Translations under genes and position numbers: made by a program
In this document: in pieces, positions 33,224-43,007 of the stretch
Position numbering within the stretch: position 1 is the stretch's first letter
How the letters are laid out: each line of letters begins with the position of its first letter
Assembly: GCA_044341025.1 (NCBI GenBank)
Contig: JBIISM010000001.1
Coordinates: forward strand, 1-64,000
DNA: 64,000 nucleotides
Reading direction: 5' to 3'
Source of the DNA: JABMMZ01 sp044341025
GTDB lineage: Bacteria > Bacteroidota > Bacteroidia > NS11-12g > UBA955
The notes under the pieces: generated by a model
Databases searched by the model: none
What the model was told of the DNA's origin: nothing
Seen by the model: the letters and a program-made list of their open reading frames with translations, nothing else

Positions 33224-34917
33224 ATTGGATCGATTGGTTGGTCTTGGTTTTTACCCTAGTTGGGATTATAGGATTTGGTATTTGGAAAAGCCGCCACACA
33301 AAAAACATTGAGGGTTATTTATTGGCCGACCGTCAAATGCCTTGGTACCATATCGGTTTGTCTGTAATGGCAACCCAAGCCTCGGCTATTACGTTTCTTT
33401 CGGGGCCTGGACAAGGGTTTACAGATGGCATGCGTTTTATACAAATGTACTTCGGCTTGCCTCTGGTTACTGTCGTGTTATGCGTCACCTTTGTGCCCAA
33501 GTTTCACAAACTGAATGTCTACACGGCATACGAATATTTAGAAAAACGCTTTGACAATAAAACCCGAACCTTTACCGCCTTGTTGTTTCTTATCCAAAGG
33601 GGGATTTCAACGGGTATAACCATATACGCGCCAGCCATTATCTTGTCAACCATCTTGGGCATAGACATTAAGTTTACTGTTTTTTTTATGGGTGTATTGG
33701 TAATTGCTTATACTGTTTATGGCGGTAGCAAAGCCATTTCTTTTACCCAAGTTTTGCAAATGGGCATTATCTTTTCAGGATTGTTTATTGCCGCCTATAT
33801 GGTGGTGCATCTAATGCCCGAGGATGTCAGCTTTGTTGATGCCATGCATGTGGCAGGTAAAATGGACAAACTAAATGCAGTAGACACGAAGTTCGATTTA
33901 AACAACAAATACAATTTGTGGTCGGGTATTATAGGCGGTTTCTTTTTGCATCTATCGTATTTCGGAACCGACCAGTCGCAGGTTGGGCGTTACCTCACCG
34001 GTAGCACGGTTAATCAAAGCCGCTTGGGCTTGTTGATGAATGGTTTGGTGAAGATTCCCATGCAGTTTATTATCTTGTTAATTGGAGCCATGGTGTTTGC
34101 TTTTTACCAGTTTAACCCCATGCCAATGTTCTTTAACAAGGTAGAGGTAAACCGTATTGAAAACAGTATTTACAAAGAGGAATACAAGGCCCTGAATTCA
34201 GATTTTGTGGCAGCCAATGAGGCTAAAAAAATAGAAGTACATCAATTGGTTACTGCCATACATGCCAAAGATGAAGCGAAAATAGATGAGGCCAGAATAC
34301 GTGTTAAAGCCGCAGAGGCTAATAGCATGGCGATTAAGAAAAAGGCCATAGAACTGATGAGTAAAAACAATGTAGATGCCGATGTCAACGACAGCAACTA
34401 TGTGTTTTTGATTTTTGTAACCGAGAACTTACCGGTAGGGGTGGTGGGCATATTAATTGCCGTAATCTTTTTGGCCAGTATGGGCGCAACCGCCAGTGGC
34501 ATCAATGCCTTGGCTTCTACATCAGTGATTGATTTTTACAAACGTATTTTCAATAAAACGGGCAGCGATCAAACCTATTTGAATGCCTCCCGTTGGTCGA
34601 GCTTTATATGGGGAGTGTTTTGCATAGTCGTGGCGCTATATGCCAGTAAAATTGGCAATCTAATAGAAGCAGTGAATATCTTAGGTTCTTTGTTTTACGG
34701 CACCATCTTGGGTGTGTTTATTGTGGCGTTTTACATGAAAAAGGTAGGCGGCAGGGCTGTGTTTATATCCGCCATAATTGGCGAAGCCTTCTTAATCTTC
34801 GCATGGGTAACGGAGTTAACCGCCTTCTTATGGTTGAATGTTATGGGCTGTTTGTTGGTCTTGATTTTGGCCTATTGCATAGAAAAAATCTGGCCGGAGA
34901 AAGTGGCCGTGAGTTAA
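33220..34917 (+). CDS. sodium:solute symporter (SSS family)
   Basis: A 565-residue inner-membrane symporter with about thirteen helices. GIWKSRHTKNIEGYLLADRQMPWYHIGLS and GYFGTDQSQVGRYLTG-type segments are classic for the family. A charged, soluble insert of about 90 residues (near residues 305-395) interrupts the helices and looks partly coiled-coil. Known relatives move sugars, sialic acid or related solutes with sodium. The tight operon with a PIG-L deacetylase suggests a deacetylated amino-sugar, but this is inference. An intrinsic terminator follows. Confidence 0.92.
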   Translation: MNWIDWLVLVFTLVGIIGFGIWKSRHTKNIEGYLLADRQMPWYHIGLSVMATQASAITFLSGPGQGFTDGMRFIQMYFGLPLVTVVLCVTFVPKFHKLNVYTAYEYLEKRFDNKTRTFTALLFLIQRGISTGITIYAPAIILSTILGIDIKFTVFFMGVLVIAYTVYGGSKAISFTQVLQMGIIFSGLFIAAYMVVHLMPEDVSFVDAMHVAGKMDKLNAVDTKFDLNNKYNLWSGIIGGFFLHLSYFGTDQSQVGRYLTGSTVNQSRLGLLMNGLVKIPMQFIILLIGAMVFAFYQFNPMPMFFNKVEVNRIENSIYKEEYKALNSDFVAANEAKKIEVHQLVTAIHAKDEAKIDEARIRVKAAEANSMAIKKKAIELMSKNNVDADVNDSNYVFLIFVTENLPVGVVGILIAVIFLASMGATASGINALASTSVIDFYKRIFNKTGSDQTYLNASRWSSFIWGVFCIVVALYASKIGNLIEAVNILGSLFYGTILGVFIVAFYMKKVGGRAVFISAIIGEAFLIFAWVTELTAFLWLNVMGCLLVLILAYCIEKIWPEKVAVS

Positions 34918-34921
34918 AATA

Positions 34922-34955
34922 AAAAAAGCCCACCCAAAACTATGGGCGGGCTTTC
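34922..34955. terminator. bidirectional terminator between the symporter and the DUF2911 gene
   Basis: Stem AAGCCCACCCA with TGGGCGGGCTT (one A-C mismatch), flanked by A on the left and T on the right. Confidence 0.85.
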
Positions 34956-34973
34956 TTAATGTGAAGTAGATTT

Positions 34974-35831
34974 CTATTTTAATTTGTTGATTTCAATCAA
35001 AAGGTTTTCGCCGTTTTTAACGTAAGCATCGTCTTTGTCTGCTTTAGCCATTTCGATTACTTTTTCAGCAGATGCTTTTGCCGCTGCCTTGTCTTTTAAT
35101 TTCAATTCAATTTTTGCTTTTAACAACATTACCCAATATGCTTTTGGGTTTTGCTCTACCGCTTTGTTTACCCACTCCAAAGCCACTTTAAGGTCTTTGT
35201 TGTTGTCGTAGTAATAAGAAGCCGCTTGGTAGTATGGTTTGTTGTCTTTGTTAAGCGCTTTGTCAATTGCTGCCATAATGCTGGCGTCAATGTCAGCAGT
35301 TACATTAAATGCAGCACGGGTGTTTTCCCAAGTCAATTCAATGTTACTGCTTGTTGCAGTAATGTCAGCCACATTCATGGTAAAGGTTTCTACCTTTTCA
35401 GTCAATTTGCTTGATTTAACAGCGAAGCGAATCAACTCGTTTTCCGCGTTGTAATTGGCAACATCGCCACCCAATTTTAAGTCTTTGTACAACATAAAAG
35501 TAAAGCTGTCTTTTCCAGGAATGCTGTATAAAGCATAGATGCCAGCTTTAACCGCTTTGCCTTCTACTTTAACATCTTCTCCGAAAGTGATTTTAGTTGA
35601 ACCGTTTGCACCAGTTCTCCAAACTTTGCCAAATGGCACCACATCGCCATACACCGCTCTTCCGCGGGCGCTAGGGCGCGAATATTCAATGGTGATTTCT
35701 GATAATGCGAAATTTTGTTTTAAGGTTTGTAAAGGACTCGGCGCCGGTACTTTTACTGTTTGTGCCTGAGAAATGAAAGCCATGGCTAAGGCCATTAAAC
35801 TTAAGCTGATTTTTTTGATGGTTTGTTTCAT
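34974..35831 (-). CDS. secreted DUF2911 protein with TPR-like C-terminus
   Basis: A 285-residue protein with a signal peptide (ending FISQAQ near residue 23). The DUF2911 domain (residues 30-170) has SEITIEYSRPSARGR, GKVWRTGANGSTKITF and GIYALYSIPG. The final 100 residues form a helical, TPR-like region with ALEWVNKAVEQNP and AKASAEKVIEMAK. The function is unknown; the domain is widespread and exported in Bacteroidota. It is monocistronic, convergent with the symporter. Confidence 0.87.
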   Translation of the reverse strand: MKQTIKKISLSLMALAMAFISQAQTVKVPAPSPLQTLKQNFALSEITIEYSRPSARGRAVYGDVVPFGKVWRTGANGSTKITFGEDVKVEGKAVKAGIYALYSIPGKDSFTFMLYKDLKLGGDVANYNAENELIRFAVKSSKLTEKVETFTMNVADITATSSNIELTWENTRAAFNVTADIDASIMAAIDKALNKDNKPYYQAASYYYDNNKDLKVALEWVNKAVEQNPKAYWVMLLKAKIELKLKDKAAAKASAEKVIEMAKADKDDAYVKNGENLLIEINKLK

Positions 35832-35872
35832 GTTGGATATGTTTTCTAACAGTTTTAGATGAATTATGTTTT

Positions 35873-38485
35873 TTAAAATAATGTTTTTTGTCCGTCTAAT
35901 TCGTCAATAACGATGCTGTCTGCAGGGCTAATGCTGTTTTCTTCTTTAATGGGCTCTTCTTGCACCCAAGCGCCTACTTTATCGCTAATTAGCTTCGCCG
36001 ATTTGAAAGTGTCGTAAGTGATTTTATTGCCAATTGCCTTCCAGCCTTTTACTTCAATAAAGTCTGCCAATTTTAACATTTCGGTTTTCTTCTCGCCCTT
36101 AGCACCCACGGTTTTAATTTCCACTTCAGGATTTTCGTGGGTAGAAGCCAAGATCAATTTGCTGCTAGGACGTTCGTTGATGAATAAGAACTTCTTACCA
36201 GTGGTGGTGGTTTCTACCAAGAAACGTTTGGCGTAATAATTCTTAGACGACACATCGTAATGTATGCAATTGATGGGCTGCTTCTCGTGGAATTTTTGAA
36301 TCAAGAAGATGTCGTTGTTCTCATAACGGTTGGTTAATTCGTTGTCGGTTAACTCATAGCTGCCATCGTTGAGTATCAACAATATCTTGTCTTCGCTCGT
36401 AAAGTTGCCGAGATATTGCCCGCGGTTGTCTACGTTCAATCTTCCAATATCAGAGTCGTACCAAATATCCCTGCCTTTAAAGGTCGATTTTCCTTTTTCT
36501 TTCAATTCGATTTTACGAATTGGATGTTTGGTTAGAGTGTTTCCTTTTGAGGCACGGCCTTTAATTTCCAAATTGGTGAAATCGTAATCAAAATATTTGA
36601 TCTTAGCACTGGCCATATTGCTCAGGTATATGCCAATTTTCTCTGCTTCACTGTTATTGTTGGCCGAGAAATACAACATTTTACTGCCAGTAGTTCCCAA
36701 TGAAACATCGTAATCTTTGTCGCGGATTACCCCCAAAACATTGAAACGTTTTACATAACTCACTCCGGTTTTCCCATCGTAGTAAGCCACGTTGTATACC
36801 TTGCGCTCGTCGTTTTTACGGTACACATCAACATACAAGAGGTCTTTGCCCATGAACTGTTTTTCAGAAACCTTGCTTACCAAATAGGTGCCATCTTTTC
36901 TGAAGGCAATCACATCGTCGATGTCTGAACAATCGCAGATATAGGCATCTTTTTTCAAGCCGTAACCCACAAAACCTTCGGCGTAATTGGCATATAGTTT
37001 TTCGTTTGCCACTGCCACCACATTGGTTTCAATTTTGTCGAACAGCCTAACCTCTGTTTTACGTTCGCGGCCTTTACCATATTTCTTTATTAAGTTTTTG
37101 AAATAGTCTATGGCAAAATCCGTTAAATTGTCCAGAAAGTTTTGAACCTGTTTGATTTGATCCACCAAGCTGCTGATGTATTCGTCTGCTTTGAATGCAT
37201 CATATTTAGAAATACGTTTGATTCTTATTTCAGGTAAACGGGCAATATCTTCCATGGTCACTTCCCGGCGCAACAGTTTTTTAAACGGCTTGATTTTCTT
37301 GTCTATCATTTGCAAAATCTCATCCCAAGTTTCGCATTCTTCAATGCTTAGGTAGATTTTGTTTTCAATGAATATCTTCTCCAATGAGCTGAAATGCCAT
37401 TTGTTTTCCAAATGCTTCAATTCATTTTCAAGTTCTGTTTTTAACAGTTTAAGGGTATTGTCGGTAGACAATTTTAACATATCGTTAATCCCTAAAAACA
37501 AGGGCTTGTCTTCAACAATCACGCAGGCGTTTGGAGAAATACTGACTTCGCAATCGGTAAAGGCATACAAGGCATCGATGGTCATATCGGTGCTCACACC
37601 TGGCGTTAGTTGAACTTCAATTTCCACATCCCGTGCGGTGTTGTCAATAACCTTTTTAACCTTTATTTTGCCATTGTCATTGGCTTTTAGAATGCTGTCA
37701 ATTAAACTTTCAGTCGTGGTTCCAAAAGGAATTTCTTTAATTAAAACCTTCTTTCCATCGGCCGATTCTATTTTTGCGCGGCAACGGATTTTGCCACCTC
37801 TGCGGCCTTCGTTGTAATTGGTAAAATCGGCCATACCACCGGTCAAAAAGTCGGGGTATAAATTGGTGCGTTTGCCTTTTAATACATCAATACTGCCTTC
37901 ACACAATTCGATAAAGTTGTGCGGCATGATTTTGGTGGCCAAGCCAACCGCAATACCTTCAACTCCTTGGGCCAAGATGAGCGGAAATTTAACAGGTAGA
38001 GTAACGGGTTCGCGTTTCCTGCCATCATAGCTTATTTGCCAAGTGGTGGTTTCTTCGTTAAACGTAACTTCCAAAGCGAATTTTGACAAACGCGCTTCAA
38101 TGTAACGCGAAGCAGCGGCGCTGTCGCCAGTTCTTACATCGCCCCAATTGCCTTGGGTTTCTATCATCAGATCTTTTTGGCCGATGTTGACAATGGCCTC
38201 GCCAATAGCTGCATCACCATGGGGGTGGTATTGCATGGCGGAACCGATAATGTTTGCAACCTTATTAAATCGTCCATCGTCCATTTCCTTCATCACGTGA
38301 AGGATACGGCGCTGTACGGGTTTTAAGCCGTCATAAAGGTTTGGTACCGCACGCTCTAAAATAACGTAACTGGCATATTCTAAAAACCAGTTTTCGTACA
38401 AGCCCGATACTGGCAATACTTCATTGCGATCGCGGTGCCCATGGTGCACTATCCCGTCGTTTATTTCTTCTTCGTTTTCCATCAT
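35873..38485 (-). CDS. parC: DNA topoisomerase IV subunit A
   Basis: An 870-residue type IIA topoisomerase A subunit that breaks and rejoins DNA during decatenation. The N-terminal domain shows RAVPNLYDGLKPVQRRIL and YHPHGDAAIGEAIV, and the catalytic tyrosine is at residue 128 in SAAASRYIEARLS. The C-terminal 300 residues form a beta-pinwheel-like region. The Bacteroidota form is typed as topoisomerase IV by its pairing with the shorter B subunit. The ATG overlaps the stop of the upstream B subunit by one base (TAATG), so the two are coupled. GyrA is a less likely alternative. Confidence 0.92.
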   Translation of the reverse strand: MMENEEEINDGIVHHGHRDRNEVLPVSGLYENWFLEYASYVILERAVPNLYDGLKPVQRRILHVMKEMDDGRFNKVANIIGSAMQYHPHGDAAIGEAIVNIGQKDLMIETQGNWGDVRTGDSAAASRYIEARLSKFALEVTFNEETTTWQISYDGRKREPVTLPVKFPLILAQGVEGIAVGLATKIMPHNFIELCEGSIDVLKGKRTNLYPDFLTGGMADFTNYNEGRRGGKIRCRAKIESADGKKVLIKEIPFGTTTESLIDSILKANDNGKIKVKKVIDNTARDVEIEVQLTPGVSTDMTIDALYAFTDCEVSISPNACVIVEDKPLFLGINDMLKLSTDNTLKLLKTELENELKHLENKWHFSSLEKIFIENKIYLSIEECETWDEILQMIDKKIKPFKKLLRREVTMEDIARLPEIRIKRISKYDAFKADEYISSLVDQIKQVQNFLDNLTDFAIDYFKNLIKKYGKGRERKTEVRLFDKIETNVVAVANEKLYANYAEGFVGYGLKKDAYICDCSDIDDVIAFRKDGTYLVSKVSEKQFMGKDLLYVDVYRKNDERKVYNVAYYDGKTGVSYVKRFNVLGVIRDKDYDVSLGTTGSKMLYFSANNNSEAEKIGIYLSNMASAKIKYFDYDFTNLEIKGRASKGNTLTKHPIRKIELKEKGKSTFKGRDIWYDSDIGRLNVDNRGQYLGNFTSEDKILLILNDGSYELTDNELTNRYENNDIFLIQKFHEKQPINCIHYDVSSKNYYAKRFLVETTTTGKKFLFINERPSSKLILASTHENPEVEIKTVGAKGEKKTEMLKLADFIEVKGWKAIGNKITYDTFKSAKLISDKVGAWVQEEPIKEENSISPADSIVIDELDGQKTLF

Positions 38486-40380
38486 TAAACTGCTTCTTCT
38501 TCTTCTTCAGGTTCTAACTCCACCACTTTTTCTTCGGTGGTGATGTCTTTTTCTATGTATAAATTATCGATAATGAACTCTTGTCTTTCAGGGGTGTTTT
38601 TGCCCATGTAGTATTTCAAAAGTTTTTCGATACTGGTTTCCTTGGTTAAGATAATTGGCTCTAGGCGCATTTCTTCACCAATAAAGGCTTCGAATTCACC
38701 TGGAGATATTTCACCCAATCCTTTAAATCGGGTTATCTCTGGCTTGTTGCCCAACTTTATAATTGCCCTTTGGCGCTCTTCGTCGCTGTAACAATAAATG
38801 GTTTCTTTTTTGTTTCTAACCCTAAACAAAGGTGTTTGGAGAATATAAACGTGTCCATTTCTTACCAAGTCAGGGAAAAACTGTAAAAAGAAAGTCATCA
38901 AAAGCAAACGGATGTGCATACCATCGACGTCGGCATCGGTTGCAATTACCACTTTGTTGAAGCGCAAGTTGTCCAAGCCTTCTTCAATGTCTAAAGCGTG
39001 TTGAAGCAAGTTGAACTCTTCATTCTCATACACAACTTTCTTTTTTAGACCATAGCAGTTAAGGGGCTTACCGCGCAAACTGAATACCGCTTGAATTTCT
39101 ACATTTCTGCTTTTTGTGATACTTCCACTTGCAGAGTCACCCTCGGTGATGAATATGGTGGTGTCAAATTTTTCGTCTTTGTTGTCGCCAAAATGTGTGC
39201 GGCAATCGCGCAATTTTTTGTTGTGCAGGTTGGCTTTTTTAGCCCTTTGTTGTGCCAATTTACGCACACCTGCCATGTCTTTGCGCTCGCGTTCATTTTG
39301 AAGAATTTTCTTTAAAATGGCATCCGCAGTGGCGGGGTTTTTATGCAAGAAATTGTCCATTACCTTCATGAGGTTTTCACTCACAAAAGAGCGCATGCCT
39401 TGTCCACCTGGAGCCATTTCAGTGCTACCAAGTTTGGTTTTGGTCTGAGACTCAAACACGGGTTCTTGCACCCTAACCGCTATGGCAGCTGAAATTGAGG
39501 TTCGAACATCTGAGGCATCAAAGTCTTTTTTATAAAATTCGCGAATGGTTTTTACCACCGCTTCTTTAAAGGCGCTTAAGTGTGTTCCTCCTTGTGTTGT
39601 GTATTGACCGTTAACAAACGAATAGTATTCTTCCCCGTATTGGTGTCCATGGGTTAATGCGACTTCAAAATCGTTTTCTCTAAAGTGCATAATTGGATAC
39701 AAAACCGTTTCTGTATCTACCTTTCGCTCCAAAAGGTCTTTTAATCCATTCTTTGAAAAATAAGCTTGACCGTTAAATTGAAGGGTAAGACCAGAGTTCA
39801 AGAACGCATAATTCCACATTTGCTCAATAAGGAATTCTGGAATATAACGGTAGTTTTTGAAAATGGTGTTGTCTGGCTCAAACACCATCATGGTTCCATC
39901 TTTCTGAGTCGTGGTGGTTTCCGGATAGTCTTTTACCAATTCACCTTTTGCAAATTCGGCTTTTTTGGTTTTGCCATCGCGGAACGATTGCACACAAAAA
40001 TAAGAGGAGAGGGCGTTTACAGCCTTAGTACCCACACCGTTCAAACCAACCGATTTTTGGAAGGCGCCTGAATCGTATTTTCCACCGGTGTTGATCTTGC
40101 TTACGCAATCAATTACCTTACCCAATGGAATGCCACGGCCATAATCTCGAACTTCCACTTTGTTGTCAGAAATGGTAATTTCGATTTTTTTACCATGCCC
40201 CATCATGTGTTCGTCAATACTGTTGTCGAGTATTTCTTTTACCAGTACATATATACCGTCATCTGCCGATGCGCCGTCGCCCAGCTTGCCGATATACATA
40301 CCTGGACGCATCCGAATATGCTCTTTCCAATCAAGCGACCGAATGCTGTCTTCGGAATATGTTGTGTCCTGAATTGCCAT
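38485..40380 (-). CDS. parE: DNA topoisomerase IV subunit B
   Basis: A 631-residue type IIA topoisomerase B subunit. The GHKL ATPase shows RMRPGMYIGKLG, LDNSIDEHMMGHG, DYGRGIPLG and GLNGVGTKAVNALSS. The Toprim region shows FITEGDSASGS and ATDADVDGMHIRLLL. The C-terminus has FKGLGEISPGEF and ends in a run of glutamates. It is the first gene of the parE-parC operon. Length is normal for the topoisomerase IV B subunit in this phylum. Confidence 0.93.
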   Translation of the reverse strand: MAIQDTTYSEDSIRSLDWKEHIRMRPGMYIGKLGDGASADDGIYVLVKEILDNSIDEHMMGHGKKIEITISDNKVEVRDYGRGIPLGKVIDCVSKINTGGKYDSGAFQKSVGLNGVGTKAVNALSSYFCVQSFRDGKTKKAEFAKGELVKDYPETTTTQKDGTMMVFEPDNTIFKNYRYIPEFLIEQMWNYAFLNSGLTLQFNGQAYFSKNGLKDLLERKVDTETVLYPIMHFRENDFEVALTHGHQYGEEYYSFVNGQYTTQGGTHLSAFKEAVVKTIREFYKKDFDASDVRTSISAAIAVRVQEPVFESQTKTKLGSTEMAPGGQGMRSFVSENLMKVMDNFLHKNPATADAILKKILQNERERKDMAGVRKLAQQRAKKANLHNKKLRDCRTHFGDNKDEKFDTTIFITEGDSASGSITKSRNVEIQAVFSLRGKPLNCYGLKKKVVYENEEFNLLQHALDIEEGLDNLRFNKVVIATDADVDGMHIRLLLMTFFLQFFPDLVRNGHVYILQTPLFRVRNKKETIYCYSDEERQRAIIKLGNKPEITRFKGLGEISPGEFEAFIGEEMRLEPIILTKETSIEKLLKYYMGKNTPERQEFIIDNLYIEKDITTEEKVVELEPEEEEEAV

Positions 40381-40616
40381 AAAACTTTAAAGAGCGAAAA
40401 TAAGTCCACATTCAATACTGTTATTTACAACCTCAAGGTTTTTATAAACAATTAAAGCAGATTTTGGTTTAATTTTTTATCGAGGCGTCATTTATTCAAA
40501 TAAATATTCAAAACAATTTTTTAGATAAATTGGCTTGTTTATGCTTGTTTTTGTTGGCGTTAAGCTACTGTAATTGGCCCATTAGCAAACAAATATCAAA
40601 GATTGTTCAATTTTTT

Positions 40617-40647
40617 TTTGTAAGAACAATATTTATTCTTATTTTTG
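40617..40647 (+). promoter_or_regulatory. Bacteroidota-type promoter of the L31 gene
   Basis: TTTG (40617-40620), exactly 19 nt, TATTTTTG (40640-40647), a full consensus match, 21 nt before the start codon. Confidence 0.8.
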
Positions 40648-40667
40648 CACTCCCAAAAAGAAATATC

Positions 40668-40916
40668 ATGAAAGAAGGTATACATCCATCGAACTATCGT
40701 TTTGTCATTTTTAAAGACCTAAGCAGTGATTACTCATTTTTAACACGTAGTTGTGTTGATACAAGAGAAACTGCCAAATGGGAAGACGGAAACGAATATC
40801 CTATTTACAAGTTGGAGATATCAGATAAAAGCCATCCTTTCTTCACCGGAAAACAAACCTTGGTGGATACAGCTGGTAGAATCGATAAATTCCGTCAACG
40901 TTACGTTAAAAAATAA
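40668..40916 (+). CDS. rpmE2: 50S ribosomal protein L31 type B
   Basis: An 82-residue large-subunit ribosomal protein. MKEGIHPSNYRFVIFKDLSSDYSFLTRS, YPIYKLEISDKSHPFFTGK and GRIDKFRQRY identify bL31. The zinc-binding CxxC pairs of the A type are absent, so it is the zinc-independent B form, which is used when zinc is scarce in some bacteria. The start is chosen at this methionine, because the longer open frame from 40530 would cover the promoter. It has its own promoter and terminator. Confidence 0.95.
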   Translation: MKEGIHPSNYRFVIFKDLSSDYSFLTRSCVDTRETAKWEDGNEYPIYKLEISDKSHPFFTGKQTLVDTAGRIDKFRQRYVKK

Positions 40917-40934
40917 TTTAAATAAACGCTTTAG

Positions 40935-40962
40935 AAAGTCCCGATTCGTCGGGATTTTTTTT
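40935..40962 (+). terminator. intrinsic terminator of rpmE2
   Basis: Stem AGTCCCGA and TCGGGATT closed by a TTCG tetraloop, followed by eight T residues. Confidence 0.88.
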
Positions 40963-40998
40963 ATGTCTATTTTTTTACCTTATTTTGATGATTGAAAC

Positions 40999-42174
40999 AT
41001 GAATACAATTCTATTTGACGACCAAGAAGTTTCCCATCTTTATCCTTTTACGTTAACAAGGCCAGCAGCAGAAATACGTTGCGGAATTTTAACTTTGGCA
41101 GAAAAATGGAAGCTTTGTCTCTCTGCCGACATTTCTTATAGTTGTGCAGAGCATCTTTGCGCCAAATATCCAGCTAAATTGGAGGCTGAGAATTTGTTTA
41201 TCAATGGAAGTGTGCTGCCTGATACCGCTTTGCTTACCGCTATTCAAGCCCTTGAATCTGGGGAGGCTTTGCGCAGTGAAAATGGCCTTATCGCTTACCG
41301 CGGAGCTCAATTGGCCGAGGCGGAGCAGGCCAAGTCTTTGCAATTTACCGATGAATTTTTCCAAATCTCACGCATACACAATATTTTCTCGTTCAACCAC
41401 CATCAAATCAATCTCGATTTCGAACGCTTAACATCCAATAGGGTTTCACAAACTTTAAGTTCCACCAATACCGTTATTGGCAAACACCCAATCTTCCTTG
41501 AAGAGGGAGCCAAAGCGGAAGCTACGGTGTTTAATACCTCTGAAGGCCCTATTTACTTGGGCAAAAATTCGGAGGTTATGGAAGGTGCACTAATCCGAGG
41601 GCCATTTGCTTTGTGTGAGTCTGCCGGCATTAAAATGGGGGCTAAAATATACAATGGTACCACTGTTGGCCCGCACAGCAAAGTAGGAGGAGAGGTGAGC
41701 AATTCGGTGATCTTCGCATACTCAAACAAGGGCCATGACGGTTTCTTAGGCAATTCTGTTTTGGGCGAATGGTGCAACCTTGGTGCCGATACCAACAACA
41801 GCAATTTAAAAAACAATTATGAGATTGTAAAATTGTGGAATTACCAAACCGAGCGTTTTGAGAAAACAGGCTTGCAATTTTGTGGCCTCTTTATGGGCGA
41901 CCACAGCAAATGTGGCATCAATACCATGTTCAATACAGGAACCGTGGTGGGTGTATCTGCCAATATCTTCGGTTCGGGCTTTCCGCGCAATTTCGTTCCT
42001 TCCTTCAGTTGGGGCGGGGCACAAGGCTTCGATACCTATACGCCAGCCAAGGCCTTTCAAACGGCTGAATTGGTGATGCAAAGACGACATATTGAATTAT
42101 CAGAAGACGATAAAAACATATTAAATTACATATATACACTAGAATCTAAGTTTAGAAATTGGGAAAAATCATGA
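40999..42174 (+). CDS. GlmU-like sugar-phosphate nucleotidyltransferase (Bacteroidota type)
   Basis: A 391-residue protein with a divergent N-terminal nucleotidyltransferase half (MNTILFDDQEVSHLYPFTLTRP) and a left-handed beta-helix C-terminal half (GPIYLGKNSEVMEGALIRGP, NGTTVGPHSKVGGEVSNSV, GDHSKCGINTMFNTG). It matches the alternative GlmU family known in Bacteroidetes, thought to supply UDP-N-acetylglucosamine. The classical G-x-G-T-R-M signature is missing, so the N-terminal activity is uncertain. The TGA overlaps the tpiA ATG in ATGA, giving a coupled pair. Confidence 0.85.
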   Translation: MNTILFDDQEVSHLYPFTLTRPAAEIRCGILTLAEKWKLCLSADISYSCAEHLCAKYPAKLEAENLFINGSVLPDTALLTAIQALESGEALRSENGLIAYRGAQLAEAEQAKSLQFTDEFFQISRIHNIFSFNHHQINLDFERLTSNRVSQTLSSTNTVIGKHPIFLEEGAKAEATVFNTSEGPIYLGKNSEVMEGALIRGPFALCESAGIKMGAKIYNGTTVGPHSKVGGEVSNSVIFAYSNKGHDGFLGNSVLGEWCNLGADTNNSNLKNNYEIVKLWNYQTERFEKTGLQFCGLFMGDHSKCGINTMFNTGTVVGVSANIFGSGFPRNFVPSFSWGGAQGFDTYTPAKAFQTAELVMQRRHIELSEDDKNILNYIYTLESKFRNWEKS

Positions 42175-42929
42175 AAAGACAAAAAATTGCTGCAGGCAAC
42201 TGGAAAATGCACAAAACCTTTGAAGAAGGTCAAGGCTTAGCTCAAGAAATTAGAACCATGGCAGCTACTGAAGTCATGCCAGAAGCGAAATTGTTAATAT
42301 TCCCACCTTACATCCACCTTCAAGCCATTGCCAAACAATTGGCTGGTTCAGGCATTGGAGTTGGGGCCCAAAACATCAACCAAAACGAACAAGGCGCTTT
42401 CACTGGAGAGGTTTCTGCTTCCATGTTGACGTCCATCGATATCCATTACACCCTTGTTGGCCATAGTGAAAGAAGACAGTACTACAACGAAAGAAATGCG
42501 TCGTGTGCGACTAAAATTCAAACATCTCTTAAGCACAACATTGTTCCGGTATATTGCATCGGCGAGACCTTGGCAGAGCGCGAAGCAAATGCACATTTTG
42601 ACATTGTTAAGCAACAACTTTCGGCTATGAATGGCTTGAGCAAAGAAGATGCTGCTAAATGTATTTTGGCTTACGAACCCGTTTGGGCTATTGGCACAGG
42701 CGTTACGGCTTCTGCGGAGCAAGCAAACGAAATGCACATCCACATCCGCAAATGTGTGGCCAGCATGTTCAGCGACGAGATTGCTGCTGGTATATCTATT
42801 CTATACGGTGGTAGCGTTAAACCAGACAATGCCAAGTCATTGTTTGCTATGTCTGACATTGATGGTGCTTTAATCGGGGGAGCTGCTTTGGCTTCTCGCG
42901 ATTTTATCGACATCGCTAAGTCGTTCTAA
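42171..42929 (+). CDS. tpiA: triose-phosphate isomerase
   Basis: A 252-residue glycolytic TIM barrel interconverting DHAP and glyceraldehyde 3-phosphate. Key residues: asparagine and lysine in AAGNWKMHK, catalytic histidine in LVGHSERR, catalytic glutamate in AYEPVWAIGTG, and the phosphate-binding ILYGGSVKPDN. The ATG at 42171 is chosen; an in-frame TTG at 42159 is discounted. It overlaps the upstream gene by 4 nt and ends before an intrinsic terminator. Confidence 0.97.
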   Translation: MKRQKIAAGNWKMHKTFEEGQGLAQEIRTMAATEVMPEAKLLIFPPYIHLQAIAKQLAGSGIGVGAQNINQNEQGAFTGEVSASMLTSIDIHYTLVGHSERRQYYNERNASCATKIQTSLKHNIVPVYCIGETLAEREANAHFDIVKQQLSAMNGLSKEDAAKCILAYEPVWAIGTGVTASAEQANEMHIHIRKCVASMFSDEIAAGISILYGGSVKPDNAKSLFAMSDIDGALIGGAALASRDFIDIAKSF

Positions 42930-42949
42930 AAACAAATTTTTATAAAAAT

Positions 42950-42980
42950 AAAGTCCCGGCTTATAGTCGGGACTTTCTTG
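42950..42980 (+). terminator. intrinsic terminator of tpiA
   Basis: A perfect 9-bp stem AAAGTCCCG (42950-42958) and CGGGACTTT (42968-42976) followed by a short T-rich tail. Confidence 0.85.
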
Positions 42981-43007
42981 TTTTAATGTTTTTTAATTGG
43001 AAGTCTT

